DNA of 64,000 nucleotides, from the NCBI GenBank assembly GCA_015039365.1, contig WION01000011.1, positions 620,001 through 684,000 on the forward strand, given 5' to 3'. This DNA comes from Amanita rubescens (lineage: Eukaryota > Basidiomycota > Agaricomycetes > Agaricales > Amanitaceae). Below the pieces are notes generated by a model. It ran no database searches. It saw only the letters and a program-made list of their open reading frames with translations, and had not been told where the DNA came from. The position numbers and the translations under genes were made by a program. Below, piece after piece: positions 10,332 through 22,400 of this stretch; position 1 is the first letter of the stretch, and each line of letters begins with the position of its first letter.

Positions 10332-12726
10332 ATGCCCCCCCCAAAGATCTCTGTTATGCCTGGCCTTCACATGTTGATGGGCGCTGGGAACAAGGACAAA
10401 CACCCCAGAATTGTTGACTTGTCGTCCGACCACGATGTTCTAGAGGAGGAACGTCAACGCGTTGCCGCCAAGGAGCAATTAGAAGCCCTTCAAGAACTGG
10501 CCCGCTTAGAAGATGCTCAGCTTGAAGCTGAGGATCGTGAGCAAAAGCGTCGTACAGGTAAGAAATGGAGTGCATATATGTTCCAATTTACATGTATTGG
10601 TCGCACTTACAGGGAAATCAAATGGAACATCGAGTAGCTCTAGCTCCAGAGCAAGCACTGAACAGACTCAGACGACACAACTGAAGAATAAACGTTCTAG
10701 TAAGTAACTTAAGTAATTGTATGCGCGTATATTTACTCACTAGATCAGACGATAGAGAAAATACCCCTACCATCCCATCAATTCCCGTGAAGAAGCCAGA
10801 ACAACGTGAGGCAGCGAAGAAAGTAAAAGGTCTACAATTGAGATAGAATCAGACGGCTCTGGCGGTCAGTAATTATACTCACTTCAAGTTTAAGTTGAGG
10901 CTGACACCTCTGTGATTGATCATGGTCAGATGCCAGCTTTGAAGAAAACAGCAAAGGCGAAGGAAGCGACGACTCAGAAGGTTCGGACGAAGACACTGCA
11001 ACTGACTCTGACATCGAGGAAATTTCAAACAAGAAGCGCAAGAGTCGCAAGACTCAAGGATAAGAAGAATAAGAAGAAAGCTAAGCCGACTCCACGCGAG
11101 ATCGTGGATATGATGCGTCAGACTCAGGCAGCATCCGGCGCAGAGACTGTCAAAAAGTGCAAGGCCTTAGCTGATGCTAGCCAAAACAGGGAGTAAGTTC
11201 TCCCCAAATATACTCATCAACGCTCATCATCATCCTTCAGCACCAAGAAGGCAAAGGTCAGCAACGTACATGGCATTGTCCCTGAGTGGGAAAAGGCGCT
11301 CGAGAAATGCGAAGGCCGAACGGCCGCCAAAGCAGCTCAATCCAGTGAACCTGCCAAAGAAGACGATGACTCGATGGTTCAACCCGGCGGGCTTGCTGCA
11401 GAGGACGAAAGCGATGTCGAGGCGAAGGCCTTGGTCACCAACCCATCTCACCTTGTACTCGGACTCAAGAAGCCAGTGAAGAAGTTATACGTTAAGCAAC
11501 TTTAAATTACTATCACGTCTTTCTACTTTACTGACAAGATACAGTCGAACGTCAAAATTGAAGCGAACACGGCGCAGCCAAGCAAAAGCATGCTGAAGTC
11601 TTTATCCAACGGTGCTGAGAACTGGCTCCTTGAACACCTTGGACGATACACCAATGAAGTCGTTCCCCGTGCTTGTAAAGCGATTGGATCAACAACAGAT
11701 GATCCATGGGACTCTCTCCCGTTGTCGAATCTCCAAGCGGTCGTCGACGAGGTGTTTGGCAAGGGGACGTACAATGTTGAAACAGAGCCGGCTTGGTTTG
11801 GCCTGGTGCGTCGTTCTTACAAGAGTGATTTCATTGCTGACACGTTTCCAAGACGAAGAACCGTCTTCACAACTGGCGCAACGCATTTGCGAAAGAGGCG
11901 ATGGATGCAGTGACAGACCTCATCAACAGCTACAGGGACAATCTCGAGTCGGAAGCCAAGCTACAGAAAGAACTTCGTGCTGCCAAGGTGAAGCAAGACA
12001 TCGATTCGGCCAATGTAACTCTGGAGACCGCTGCCCAGCAACTTCTCGAAGAAGGACCAGAGATCAACGTCGAGGAGGAGATTGCTGCATTGAGGTACGG
12101 GATCATACTACATTGAATGCACAACTAACGATTATTTAGGGATTATTCCAGAATCCTCTAATCTTGCGAACGCTTGCCCTCGCTCACCTTCAAGCGCTTG
12201 ACTTAGTTGGAATCGACGACTTCACCTCTTCAAAGAAGCCAATTGGCACGATGATCTTATCAATTCAAGCCGTAGGTGTTAATTTCAGACATACGTTGAA
12301 TGATTGAGCCGTTCCTGCAGGTTCAACGTGCTCTCGAATGTTTCAAAAACGGCGAAAAGTGCGACAAGGCGGCCAAGCTCTCGAGCAACATCTATGGTGG
12401 CGATGAGATCGAACATAGCCTCAACCGCTTCGACCCTCTGCACCTTTTCTTCTTCTTCCACTCGTTCCACGCAGGATGCTGGTGACAAACATGTTCGAGA
12501 CAAAAAGACTCTCAAGCCCGTTAGGATCCGTACCGCGACATGGCTTGTTCAAGGCATGCTCAGGGACTTCACAGACGACGAATGGAATAAGATCTTGACA
12601 ACGGCACGCACATTTTTGGAGAAAAGGAAGCCGCGCTCGAGCTCAACTTTGTCCTCCATACCAACGCTCACCAATGAAGAAGAACTTGATGATTCCATTG
12701 CAAGTTTTGTCATCCGAAGGGCCTGA
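10332..12726 (+). CDS. Plavaka companion gene, copy A (coiled-coil protein of unknown function)
   Basis: The start is MPPPKISVMPGLHMLMGAGN. A charged coiled coil follows at about residues 30-75 (EEERQRVAAKEQLEALQELA), then a Ser-rich linker after the intron at 10558-10611, and Lys/Glu-rich segments to about 11500. The conserved C-terminal half starts near 11590: RACKAIGS, DDPWDSLPLSNLQAVVDEVF, LHNWRNAF, KKPIGTMILSIQA, VQRALECFKNGEKCDKAA and DFTDDEWNKIL. The same blocks occur in copies B and C. The last exons (after about 12300) need a frame change to stay aligned, so this copy may also be damaged. I do not recognise a named domain. Its fixed place next to the transposase suggests a role in transposition or its control. 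Confidence 0.6.
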
Positions 12727-12856
12727 GCTGGTTTGGCACCATTCTTCCCCGTGCCTATTTGCTAATGTATGAGTTCTAGGATTATCTCGTCATGTTTTTG
12801 CTGTCCTCGCAACCGTTTTGAAGTCTTCTCGCCAACGTTATCTGCTTGTACTGGCA

Positions 12857-12864
12857 ACATTTTC
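12857..12864. repeat. KDZ-1 left target-site duplication (ACATTTTC)
   Basis: The 8 bp before the element's CAACA end are repeated exactly at 18952-18959 after its other end. Confidence 0.9.
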
Positions 12865-12879
12865 CAACACTTTACCCTC

Positions 12880-13230
12880 CCCCACGTGTCCTTGTAGACT
12901 CCTTGTGGACTCCCGGACTCCTCAGGACTCCTCAGGACTCCCTGTAGATTCCTGATAAATTGACATAAAATGCCAGGAGTGGATAAGGACTCCTTGTGGA
13001 CTCCTTGTTCACTCCCTGTTCACTCCTCATTGGCTGCAAAAAAGCGAAAAATGCCAGGAGTCAACCCACAAGGAGTGGACCAGGAGTCCCTGTGGAGTCC
13101 TGCTCACTCCTGGTTCAAGCAAAAAAGTAGTACATAAGTAAAAATTGCAAGGACTGGACAGGAGTCCCTGTGGGGTCCTGCTCACTCCCTGCTCACTCCC
13201 TGCTCACTTTTCATTACTGCAACAATGGCA
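12880..13230. repeat. KDZ-1 left subterminal GACTCC/GGAGTC repeat zone
   Basis: Dozens of short words such as GGACTCC, CAGGACTCC, AGGAGTC and TCACTCC lie within about 350 bp of the end. The zone is conserved in KDZ-2, KDZ-3 and KDZ-4, which fits a cis-acting role. Confidence 0.75.
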
Positions 13231-13285
13231 ACAGAAGTCTGTTATAGTACATAATGTTACATAACAAATCTCAATAACTACAAAA

Positions 13286-15490
13286 CTATTCAAAACTATC
13301 ATCTACATCAATACCAACACCACCATCATCATCACCATCCACCTGTGGCCCACTTTTTTCTTGCTTCAATTGATTGTTGATGACATGTCTTGTGTGGTAG
13401 AAAAGCATAGTATGCAGGAACCAGTTAAAATTGCCACTAGTCATCCTTTTCAGTATTTGCTCATAACCACCTAGCCAGGCATTCAATTGTTCACATGCCT
13501 GTGTATTGAAGGCACGCTTGTAATAAAGCTCTCCCTCAGCTGTTCTTCCTGCAATAACCAGGTTTGGAGCAGAACCATTCATAGGGGCAGGATTGCACCA
13601 CTCCCGACACAATTGGTCTGTTGCTCTGTGGTTGGAGTAGTGATATGTATCAACTATAAATCTAGTTGTATTCTTCCATTCTTCCCATCTTCCATTTACT
13701 AAACAGCTTCGAAGAACTAAACAGGCCTTGTCAATGCAAACATAATCAGGCCTGGAGTCTGAAGTGGGGTAAACTTTCTCCAAAAAACTCATGATATTTG
13801 CAGGTGACTCTGACTTTGCAAATTTTGCCCAAGCTACAACAACTCCACAGGGTGCACATATAGTTTCTACACAGTAGAATCTTGGTGGAGTAAAGGAATT
13901 TCTTGCCCTCTGTGTTCTTTGTTCTTCATCATGTGGTTGTACTACATTATTGTTTGACTGAGGCATCCATGGCCATGTCTCATCTGGCCTTCGTAGTGCT
14001 CTCCTGAAACCACCCAATGCCTGTTGTCTGTGATTCCTTAAATATCTTTGCCAAGTACCTTGGTGCTGTCCACAGGCTTCAGTGCCTTGTACCTTTGGAT
14101 TGGAACAGTTTGCAACATGGCAAAGACCACCATACAAATTTTCATGAAAAGCACAATACATGCCACCTCTTGAATTTTGCAAGTCACTGGTGCAGTCATT
14201 ATAGGCACAGTGTGAATGGCCCATGACAATGCCATCTATAACAACCATTGTCACAGGTGCATATTCTGTATCTGTACTTGCACTCCCTGGCTCATTTTCT
14301 ACATTGGTTTCACCTTGTATAACTTCATCCATTCCCACCATGCCTGATATGTTATTGGATAAGATGACATCAGCAGATTCCTTGTATTTGTGTGTACATT
14401 CTTCACAAGTATGTTGTTCAGCAGCCCTGATGATCCCATCCTCACCAAGGGTGTTAAATGCCTGTCTTGTGACCTCATCTATTGACAGACCATCTTGCAA
14501 TGTGAGGTTTATGTTTAGGTTTGAAGCAATAAAACGTATAGACTCTTGGACAAATGCTTGCCAGATCTGACGTCTTGTCACTTTCCCCAGATGACTCAGT
14601 CCATCATTACAGAAATCAGAAAATGCATCTGCAGATGCATGGAAAGTGTATATGCCACTCAGCACAGCTGAAGTAAATTTGCGATCAACCCATAAATTAC
14701 TTCCAATCTTGACATGCTTAGCAGCATTGAGATAAACCCGCTCATGTCTATCCCCATTTGCTATAGGTGCCCTCTCATGATCAGCATAGTATAATGTTTT
14801 GCATTCTTTGCAATACCCTGACAAGACAGGTACATTTTCATAAGAAATGAAGTTCTTCATAAGTCGTACAAGTGGAATGTCTCGCTGTCTTGACCATTGA
14901 TATAAAGCATTTTTATTGCAAGCATATGTCTGACAAACAGCTGTTCCTGGACAAACAATGTGAACAGGCTGTATTGCCTCTTGTGAAACAGGTTTTAAAT
15001 TGCCCTTGAATTTTCCATTTGTTTTGCATGGATACAAGTCAAGAAGCTTTGCAAGTGCATCAATTTTGAGACCAAGAACAATGGCAACTTTCTCATCTGT
15101 AATACCAGTATGCACATCTGATGCCTTCAACAAGTGGCTGCTTGTCTCTCTCAGCCTGCCATTCAGTGCATGTCCCAGACACCTAATCCAACCTGTTGCT
15201 ACTGTGCTCCTCTCCCTTTGCCCTTCTGCATTCCTTTGACGAAAGTGTAGACTAAGCAGATCAACATTCTCTATAGTAGTGAAGAAGGTCATTAACACCA
15301 CTGATAATGTTACAGTGGAGCTGAAGTGATTCTCAACAAATTTATTGAACATCTTGAATGTGATATCAGGGAAAGGTTGCTCTCCCTTTGCAGCAACAGC
15401 AGGAACATAGCATAGCATCACACTGACTAGCATTATCCAAATAGGAAACTGAAAAAAGATAGGCATAGGACTAGCTAATTTAAAAAACAC
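13286..15490 (-). CDS. KDZ transposase with CxC5/CxC6-like cysteine clusters, 734 residues
   Basis: A single open frame. Residues 178-240 form a first Cys cluster (C180, C186, C191, C227, C230, ending CKTLYYADHER-like), matching the CxC5 type associated with KDZ transposases. CEEC follows at 362-365. Residues 428-476 form a second cluster (CAYNDC, YCAFH, CHVANC, ACGQH), the CxC6 type. The catalytic-type core follows: VCIDKACLVL (D587), FIVDTYHYSNH (D614) and TQACEQLNAWLGGYEQILKR (E667). These are plausible DDE residues by position, not proven. The tail is Asp/Gly-rich. The first 35 residues are hydrophobic and could be read as a signal sequence, but may partly be intron or leader. The intact frame suggests recent activity; the product should cut and paste KDZ-1 and related copies. 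Confidence 0.85.
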   Translation of the reverse strand: MFFKLASPMPIFFQFPIWIMLVSVMLCYVPAVAAKGEQPFPDITFKMFNKFVENHFSSTVTLSVVLMTFFTTIENVDLLSLHFRQRNAEGQRERSTVATGWIRCLGHALNGRLRETSSHLLKASDVHTGITDEKVAIVLGLKIDALAKLLDLYPCKTNGKFKGNLKPVSQEAIQPVHIVCPGTAVCQTYACNKNALYQWSRQRDIPLVRLMKNFISYENVPVLSGYCKECKTLYYADHERAPIANGDRHERVYLNAAKHVKIGSNLWVDRKFTSAVLSGIYTFHASADAFSDFCNDGLSHLGKVTRRQIWQAFVQESIRFIASNLNINLTLQDGLSIDEVTRQAFNTLGEDGIIRAAEQHTCEECTHKYKESADVILSNNISGMVGMDEVIQGETNVENEPGSASTDTEYAPVTMVVIDGIVMGHSHCAYNDCTSDLQNSRGGMYCAFHENLYGGLCHVANCSNPKVQGTEACGQHQGTWQRYLRNHRQQALGGFRRALRRPDETWPWMPQSNNNVVQPHDEEQRTQRARNSFTPPRFYCVETICAPCGVVVAWAKFAKSESPANIMSFLEKVYPTSDSRPDYVCIDKACLVLRSCLVNGRWEEWKNTTRFIVDTYHYSNHRATDQLCREWCNPAPMNGSAPNLVIAGRTAEGELYYKRAFNTQACEQLNAWLGGYEQILKRMTSGNFNWFLHTMLFYHTRHVINNQLKQEKSGPQVDGDDDGGVGIDVDDSFE

Positions 15491-15513
15491 AACACATAGG
15501 TACAGTTCAATGC

Positions 15514-18500
15514 TTACTTAGCTTTCCTCTTGTGACTCTTCTTTGAGTTTTTTTCCAATTGAGATTGCCCTTCACTGTCCCTCTTGTTTTTACCCTTCTC
15601 CCCATTTCCCCTTCTCCCTTTCTCATCTTTAAGATCAGCAAAGGTATAAGTAGCCTTCCTCTTGCCCCAAACCTCTGTGTCTGTAGGGGAACCAACTTCA
15701 TTCTCCAGCCACTCCTTGAGCACAGGGAAATTGTTGATGTCAGAAAATGCAGGAACTACATATGCAAACCAGGTTGACTTGGATGCAAAAAGTTCAATGA
15801 TAGTGATTGCAGTAGGCCTCTTTCCAGGCCAGGTCCCAGCCCCCACTTTCTGATCCAAGACCTGCTGAGCTTCCAGACAACATTTGTATCTGGCATAGTA
15901 CTGCCTGATACCAAGAGCCTTAGAGCTCACCTCCCTTGTCAATTGCTCAGGAATGTTGAGCAATGTAATCAGTTCATTCTTGGAGTGCTCTGCAGCTGTA
16001 GATTTTCCTGCTTTTACACTCACAGGAGGCTCAGACCTAACTTGAGGGGTGTAGGCTATCTCAGTGTCTAACTCCTGTATGGCTTTTAGCTCTCAGAAAT
16101 GTCAGATATAACTTTACTTGCAGCACAGATCATCACAGTAGGTTTTCCATCAACAGTTATCCACTCAAGTTCTTCATCATCTTCAAGGGCACTGCTGAAA
16201 GGGCCTTTGATACTCCACAATCCATCTTCAGCCACATATACAATCCTGTTTTGTGCTACAGCAAGGCAAGTCAATATTATGATTACTGAAAATATATTGC
16301 AAAAAAACACTCACCTTCAATGTAAGGTGCACGCTTACCAAGCATTTTCAAGACAGGGCCTAATGTTGGGCAGACACCTATCTTAAAAAATGCCTTGGGA
16401 GCAGCATCCACAGGATCCATGACCAAGGCATCATGGACCCTGACAATCCCCTTAGCAGAAGCAGCTTGCAGGGTCAGATGTTCTGCATCTCCATGATTGA
16501 ACACATTGCCCAAGGCATTCCCCCTTAGTATACCTCCAGTAGTGCGAGAGGAGCCTTGAAGTGCAGGCTTGGGGCCCACTTCTTATTTATGTCAGGCACT
16601 TGTAGTGGTACATAAGACTATATCTTACCATCATCCTGATCAAAAAAATTATTCCCACCAACCTTTGTCTTTTATTCAGTCAAATATCAATAGATGGGCA
16701 CCAAAACAACTCACCTCCTTCATGGTATCCACAATTTCATCTTCATTATAATTAATTCCAGCAAAATCAGTCTGTGACACTCTCAGCTATCACAGCTATC
16801 ATTGAATGTGCACCCAATATTGACTGACCTCCTTCATTCCATCTGAATTTTCATCATGATCCTGTTTCTAGCTTTCAGAAATTATAATTATGAATACATA
16901 TGTATTAACTGACCTCATCCCTTACATCATCTTGTACACCCAAACTCTCCATATCAAGATCTCTTACACCATGCTCCTGATCACTGCTACTTTCACTATT
17001 GTCACTAACCTTATCACTAATCTTCTTATCACCATCATTGCTGTCATCACTTCCTGCACCTTCTCAAATTGATTTGTCTCTCACAAAAAGAGCAACATGA
17101 CATACTTGACTCCTCACTACTTTCCTCCAAGTTGTCTTGTCGAATACGAGTTGATTGAACTTGAGCTGCCCGTGAGGGAGCAAAGGAAATAGCAGACTTG
17201 CGAATACGTGCAGGTGGTGCAATGGATACACCACTGTTCTCAAGTATTTGTTCAGCTCTACAAGAAACACGGTACATATGGTACAGTGTAGGTATGACAC
17301 ACCAGAGCACTTACCGTGTGTTCTGAGTTGGTGCACTCTCTGCCATCATGGCATCTTCAGCAGCTCGAGCAGCTGAGTTTTTCCTCATGGATCTGGGTTG
17401 GTTGTGAATGCAAGCATAATGGGGTCAAGGGCAGGGTGTTACTTACCTAGTGACATGGGAAGTGGGAACGGGTTAGTTGTGGGCATAAACGGGTGAGATG
17501 TAGAGTGGTGACATGGCAGGTGGGAACGGTTCCATGGTGGGTGCAAACACGTCGGGTGCGAACGGGTGTGGTGGTGGCCTGTTAGCTATGGGCTTGATGG
17601 GTGGGGCATTGCTTACCTGGATGGGTGGGAATGGGTCCGTGGCGGATGGGAATGGGTCCGTCATGGGTGCAAATAGGTGTGGTGGTGGTTCTGTTAGCTA
17701 TGGGTTAGATGGGCGGGGCAATCCTTACCTGAAGGGCGGGAACGGGTCCGTTTTGGGCGTAAATGGGTGAGGTGGTAGCGAGGCGGGTGGGAATGGGTCC
17801 GTTGGAGTGGCGAGCGATGTGGCGGGTGGGAACGGGTCCGTTGTGGGCGCAAATAGGGGTGGTGGTGGCCTGTTAGCTATGGACGCGATGGGCGGGTGTT
17901 GCTTACCTGGATGGGTGGGAACGGGTCCGTTGTGGGCGTAAACGGGTGGAAACGGGTCCGTTATGGGCGTAAATGGGTGAGGTGGTAGTGAGGCGGGTGG
18001 GAACAGGTCCGGTTGTGGGCGCAAATAGGGGTGGTGGTAGCCTGTTAGCTATGGATGTGATGGGTGGGGCGTTGCTTACCTGGATGGGTGGGATGTGAGC
18101 GTAAACGGGTGGGAACGGGTCCGTTATGGGCGTAAACGGGTGAGGTGGTGGCGAGGCAGGTGGGAACGGGTCCGTTGTGGGCGCGAATGGGTGTGGTGGT
18201 GGCCTGTTAGCTATAGGTGCAATGGGTGGGGTGTTACTCACCTGGAAGGGTGGGAACGGGTCCGTTGCAGGCGTAAATAGGTGAGGTGGTGGCGAAACGG
18301 GTGGAACGGGTCCGTTGGTGACGTGGCAGGTGGGAACGGGTGCTGCGGTTAGCGCGGGACAGAGAATGGGTAGCGGTGGATGGGCTTACCGTGTGGACAC
18401 GTTGGGGGTGCTCTGTGTGGCCGCGCTATCCTTACCAGCCGCTGGCGTTGCACGGGCGTCGTCGTCGGTCTTGTCGGCTCGTCGTTGTTTCTTTCGTTCC

Positions 18501-18688
18501 TTCCCGGGGCTCTTGATGGACGCTGTGGATTTGGTCCGTTTGCGACAGGAACGGGGAGGTGGGGAGCGTGGGGCAGCGGACGTGTGTGCTGAGCGGGTGG
18601 TGGGCATGAGCGTCGTGGTGGTGGGAGACGTGGTGCACAGCAGTTGTGACTGTGACATGTAACTGTAACAAACTTCACAGGCCTTCAC
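15514..18688 (-). CDS. Second gene of KDZ-1, multi-exon, unknown function
   Basis: The first exon starts at 18688 or, more likely, at the ATG at 18605-18607 (MPTTRSAHTS), is rich in Ser/Pro/Lys, and ends at a GTAAGC donor near 18390. The frame then crosses a Pro-rich minisatellite. Later exons include SMRKNSAARAAEDAMMAES (ends near 17315 at a GTAAGTG donor), AEQILENSGVSIAPPARIRK (from about 17260), pieces near 16090-16580, and a last exon 15514-16023 with a basic C-terminus (KKSHKRKAK, a possible nuclear signal). I find no catalytic motif. Genes in this position in KDZ elements are usually uncharacterised; a DNA-binding or accessory role is a guess. Exon joins are approximate. Confidence 0.5.
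17437..18330. repeat. G/C-skewed minisatellite, about 170-bp units
   Basis: On the plus strand, words like GGGTGGGAACGGGTCCGTT and GGCGTAAACGGGTGAGG repeat many times. A longer unit of about 110-180 bp recurs at about 17577, 17688, 17868, 18040 and 18204, each with CTGTTAGCTAT..TTACCTG. The minus strand codes for Pro-rich repeats such as DPFPP and PPHPFAP. It lies inside the second KDZ-1 gene. Confidence 0.8.
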
Positions 18689-18699
18689 AAATGCACATA

Positions 18700-18951
18700 T
18701 ACACTAAATAAACAGGGAGTCCTTGTGGACTCCTGACACTCCCTGTGGACTCCTCATAAGGGGAGTCCAGAGGAGTCCCGGGAGTCTACCGGGAGTCTAC
18801 CGGGAGTCCTGGCTCACTCCCGGTGCATTTTGGCCTGGGATGAGGGGTCTCCCAGGGAGGTAGGAGTCCGGGAACTTCCCTCTGGAGTCCCGGGAATTCC
18901 CGGGAGTCCTCAGGAGTCTACAGGGAACGCGTGGGGGAGGGTAAAGACCTC
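18700..18951. repeat. KDZ-1 right subterminal repeat zone and terminal repeat
   Basis: It has the same GGAGTC/GACTCC word set as the left end, closing with the inverted 17-bp core and GACCTC. It is conserved in KDZ-2 (36235-36475), KDZ-3 (39310-39545) and KDZ-4 (50115-50353). Confidence 0.75.
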
Positions 18952-18959
18952 ACATTTTC
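18952..18959. repeat. KDZ-1 right target-site duplication (ACATTTTC)
   Basis: Exact copy of 12857-12864, directly after the GACCTC end of KDZ-1. Confidence 0.9.
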
Positions 18960-19491
18960 AAGTCCCAAAGTTCTCGCTATCATTCCAACGTTTCAGATCA
19001 CATCAAGTTATTCGTCACACCGCGCTCGTATGCCATCATCACTATTGTCATTTCCTTCGCCTTTCGCAAATCCCTCCGAATCAGTCTAGTCTTGTACCGT
19101 GTATCAAGTAATAGAAATAAAATATTTTCCGTTCTATTTTTAAACTGCATGAGTGAAATGGAATCTGAAGCCTGAACCCCTCCTCCCTGAGAGAAATCTC
19201 TTTGGAAAGCCCCCAACCCTCTCTGAAAGTAATTCCAACCGCTCTGAGAGTGGATGTTCCTAATTTTGGTGGGTGGTCACCTCTTTAACTGCTTTAGTGC
19301 TTTGACCTCTTTCCAAAGAGGCCAAAGAGGTCCAAAGTGGACCCCAGCCCACACCTTGAAGTCTGTTAATACTCTTAACCCTTGGCATTGTTATTCAAAC
19401 AAAAAAAATAGATGCATCAGTTCATTCTGTTACCAGTTTACTATCATTGACATAGTTATGCACTTATATTACTTCATGGTTGCAAAGTTAT

Positions 19492-22400
19492 TTAAATACA
19501 TACTAAATTCAGAACAATGTCCTCCCCTGCATCCTGATCTTCCAAGATTTTGTCCTTCTCCATGATCCAATTGAAAGAATTGGGATGCTGTTCCTTGTGG
19601 CAACGCAAATCAGAAAGCAATGATTCAACTTTTGGGGCCCAGTCCCCAAGTGACAGGATAAGTCGGCCAGAACAAGGGACAAGTTCTCCAGTTGTCCACT
19701 CTGAGAGAGCAATTGTGATCTTGTTATGAGACATTTCAGTCTTGTAAATTATATATTTCTGCATCTCAAAATCACTCACCAAAATGCCAGCCTTTGCAAG
19801 GCGTCTCAGCTGAGCATCATCAGCACCTAGAGGGCAGCCTTCAGAGTCATCAGAGTCCTTCAAAGCCTGAGCAACTTCTGAGAGAATTTGCTGCTCTGAG
19901 GTGGGGACTGGCTGCTTGGTATCATGATAGAATCTGGGAAGGGTGTTCATGAGAAACCGAACTTTGACAGACACCTTCTCAGCTGGAAGGGCTGCTAGCT
20001 GGTATGTTTGCATGATAGCATGTCTTGCAACATAGAGAGCATCTTCAACATCAGTAACATCATCCTCAAGTATTTGAAGAGTATGCCCATGAACCTCTAA
20101 ATTTGCTATGGGGAGAGAGAGATAGAAAAAGGCATGAACTGCCTGCCCCAGCATGACATGTTTCTCCCATGCACAATATTGGCTGCCAGTGACATTTTGA
20201 AGACGGTCAACAGCATAATGGTGTCTTGATGTGTGTGTTGCATGTTGGGATTGTTTGTCAAGTAAAACAGCAGATTCCAGATGATTCAGCAGTGGCTTGA
20301 AGAATCTCGATGTTATCTGGGTCATGATAAGACTGTGGGCATATGCTTCAACCTGGAGGGGGCTATTCTTCTTTAGGTGATCTTCAACATTGTCAACGCT
20401 CCAAATGATGGACTGCTTTCGACCTGGGTTGCAAAATATATGCGTGTCCAGCGGCTGCAAGAAGTCTGAGTTGGTAGATATTGGGGCTTTTGCTGCATAG
20501 AAAGCCACCACAGGGCGGTACACCCCAAGGAATACCAGCAGGGTTCGAGTGACTTCCCTAGTGAGCAACCAAAGCATATCAATTGGAGTGCTAGACTTGG
20601 GACTTGTCCTGGAATTAGTCGCCCTGGCGCCCACAAATACTCCATGCGTTTGATCTACGAGTCGAAAATTCCTGGTTATCATGCCACTCGTAGCATAACG
20701 GAAATCCACAAGTTGGAATGCTCTGGGAGGGGTGCCAGTGGTAGTGTATATGATGGTTAGAAGGGAAAAAAGATATTCCTGAGAACGTTGGAACACTTGA
20801 TTCTTTGAGATACCCTCCTCCTCCAGGCATTTGATCAATTTCTCCACCAGCGGTGAAAGGAACATTTGGTTTTTTGGTATGGAGAAGATGGAATCAGCAC
20901 CTTCATCATCCACAAATGATGGAATTTGAATGGTTTCAAGGTGAGGTATGAAGGAGGTTGGGAATAGGTTCATGAAGATGCGTTCGTGTTGCCTTACATG
21001 GTAAAACACCTGCTTTCGAAACTGTTGAACCTCGATGTGTTTATCCGATATGAATCGCCAAGAAAAAATGAGTGTGGAGCCTGACCAGTGCGACTGATCT
21101 GAAACGTATGGTTCTTCCTTGCGGTATGGCAAAGCACATCGCCAGATTGCTCGGAGTCTTCCATACAGGTAGTCTCCTCCTCCTGGGTCCAAGTACTGTT
21201 GTTGGGCTTCTAGAAATCTAGACATGTTAAGTATTTTCAGCTACTACTAACCTGTTTTCAAGAATTAGAAACTGACCTGATGGCAGTGTCTGACTCTGGT
21301 GTCTCAGTATTACTGCGTGGATGTTTGAGCTCGGATGGTGTGAAACTTCCAGCAACAGCGCAGTGGACCAGCACTGAACGAGCAGTTCGAAATGAATGTG
21401 AAAGAAGGGTCAGAGTGACTTCTGGTGATTTGAATGCAATTTTGTTGTTATTATCCCGCATATTGGCCAAAAGAGTGGAGAGCTCCCAAAGTGAGGCAAT
21501 CTTCTTTGAATCTGGCAGCTTCTCGGTAAAGGATTCGACAAGGAACCGGTGGAGGAAATGCATGAGAAAATTTTCGTCTGGGACATCTTGGGTTTTGTTA
21601 ATGTGCCTCACAAGGTCCTGTATTAGGCGGTTCATGTCCATCCCCATGATGGAGCTTAGGCTAAATTTGCCAAGCAGTGCAGGTGAAGATACATTCCGCT
21701 GATTAATTGTTTTGTATGTATACCGCAATGCCACACTGAGCGCTCTAGTGGAACTGGATCGACACGCCAAGATTGTTTCGTCAGAAACATCGTGAATAAT
21801 TCGGTCACCTCTGATTGGTAATAATCAGCGCTCCATTCTACCAACAACAGGAGTCAGGCATACCCTTCAGTACTGAAACCATTCAGTGCTTTTCGCAGGA
21901 TCTGGTGTCGCTCCTGGATGAGGCGCTGTGCATCACAAAGGTAAGACCCTGTAACTTTATGGAAAGCCTTTAGAAAGGCCTCCGATTTAAAGGCCAATGA
22001 TCCAGGTTGGCTTTCTTCGTCAGAAGGCACATATTCCGATGGCATGAGGACAAGACTCAGAACCGTCTGGACATCAAACTCTCCCCAAGACATGACAAGC
22101 GCATTTATACCAGATTCTTCCAGGTGAGGTGCTTCATCAAAAGAAACGACGACGGGCTTATGAGGAGATAGCAACAGGCATGGATTTGCAGCTACCCGAA
22201 CAGTATATTCAGAAAGCGCCGGCTCTTTCCAGAGAACAATGACATCCACTCTTTCCACTCCTTTTTTGGTTGCGAGTGTCCCCGGACCATGATGTTTTTT
22301 GACATGATATATGGGTGTTGTGTACGACATTTTGCAGTCTGAACACCAATACCTGCATTTGGGACTTCGCAAGCCAAGGATAGGTGCGGGAAGAATAAGG

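Larger units (their letters stand above)
12865..18951 (-). mobile_element. KDZ-1: full-length KDZ DNA transposon (6087 bp)
   Basis: The ends are CAACA plus the core CTTTACCCTCCCCCACG, and GAGGT plus the same 17-bp core in inverted orientation. A perfect 8-bp target duplication flanks it, as known for Zisupton-type elements. It codes for a KDZ transposase (13286-15490) and a second gene (15514-18688), both minus. Subterminal regions of 200-300 bp are packed with GGAGTC/GACTCC and CACTCC words on both strands, likely transposase-binding sites. It is the only copy here with long open frames, so it may be the source of mobility for KDZ-2, -3 and -4. Confidence 0.92.
7150..18959 (-). mobile_element. 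Plavaka element copy A (decayed), with KDZ-1 inserted at its far side
   Basis: The segment holds a decayed Plavaka-type transposase (minus) and a divergent companion gene (plus), in the same relation as copies B and C. KDZ-1 inserted 138 bp past the companion stop. I could not locate terminal repeats for this copy, so both limits are approximate. Confidence 0.55.
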
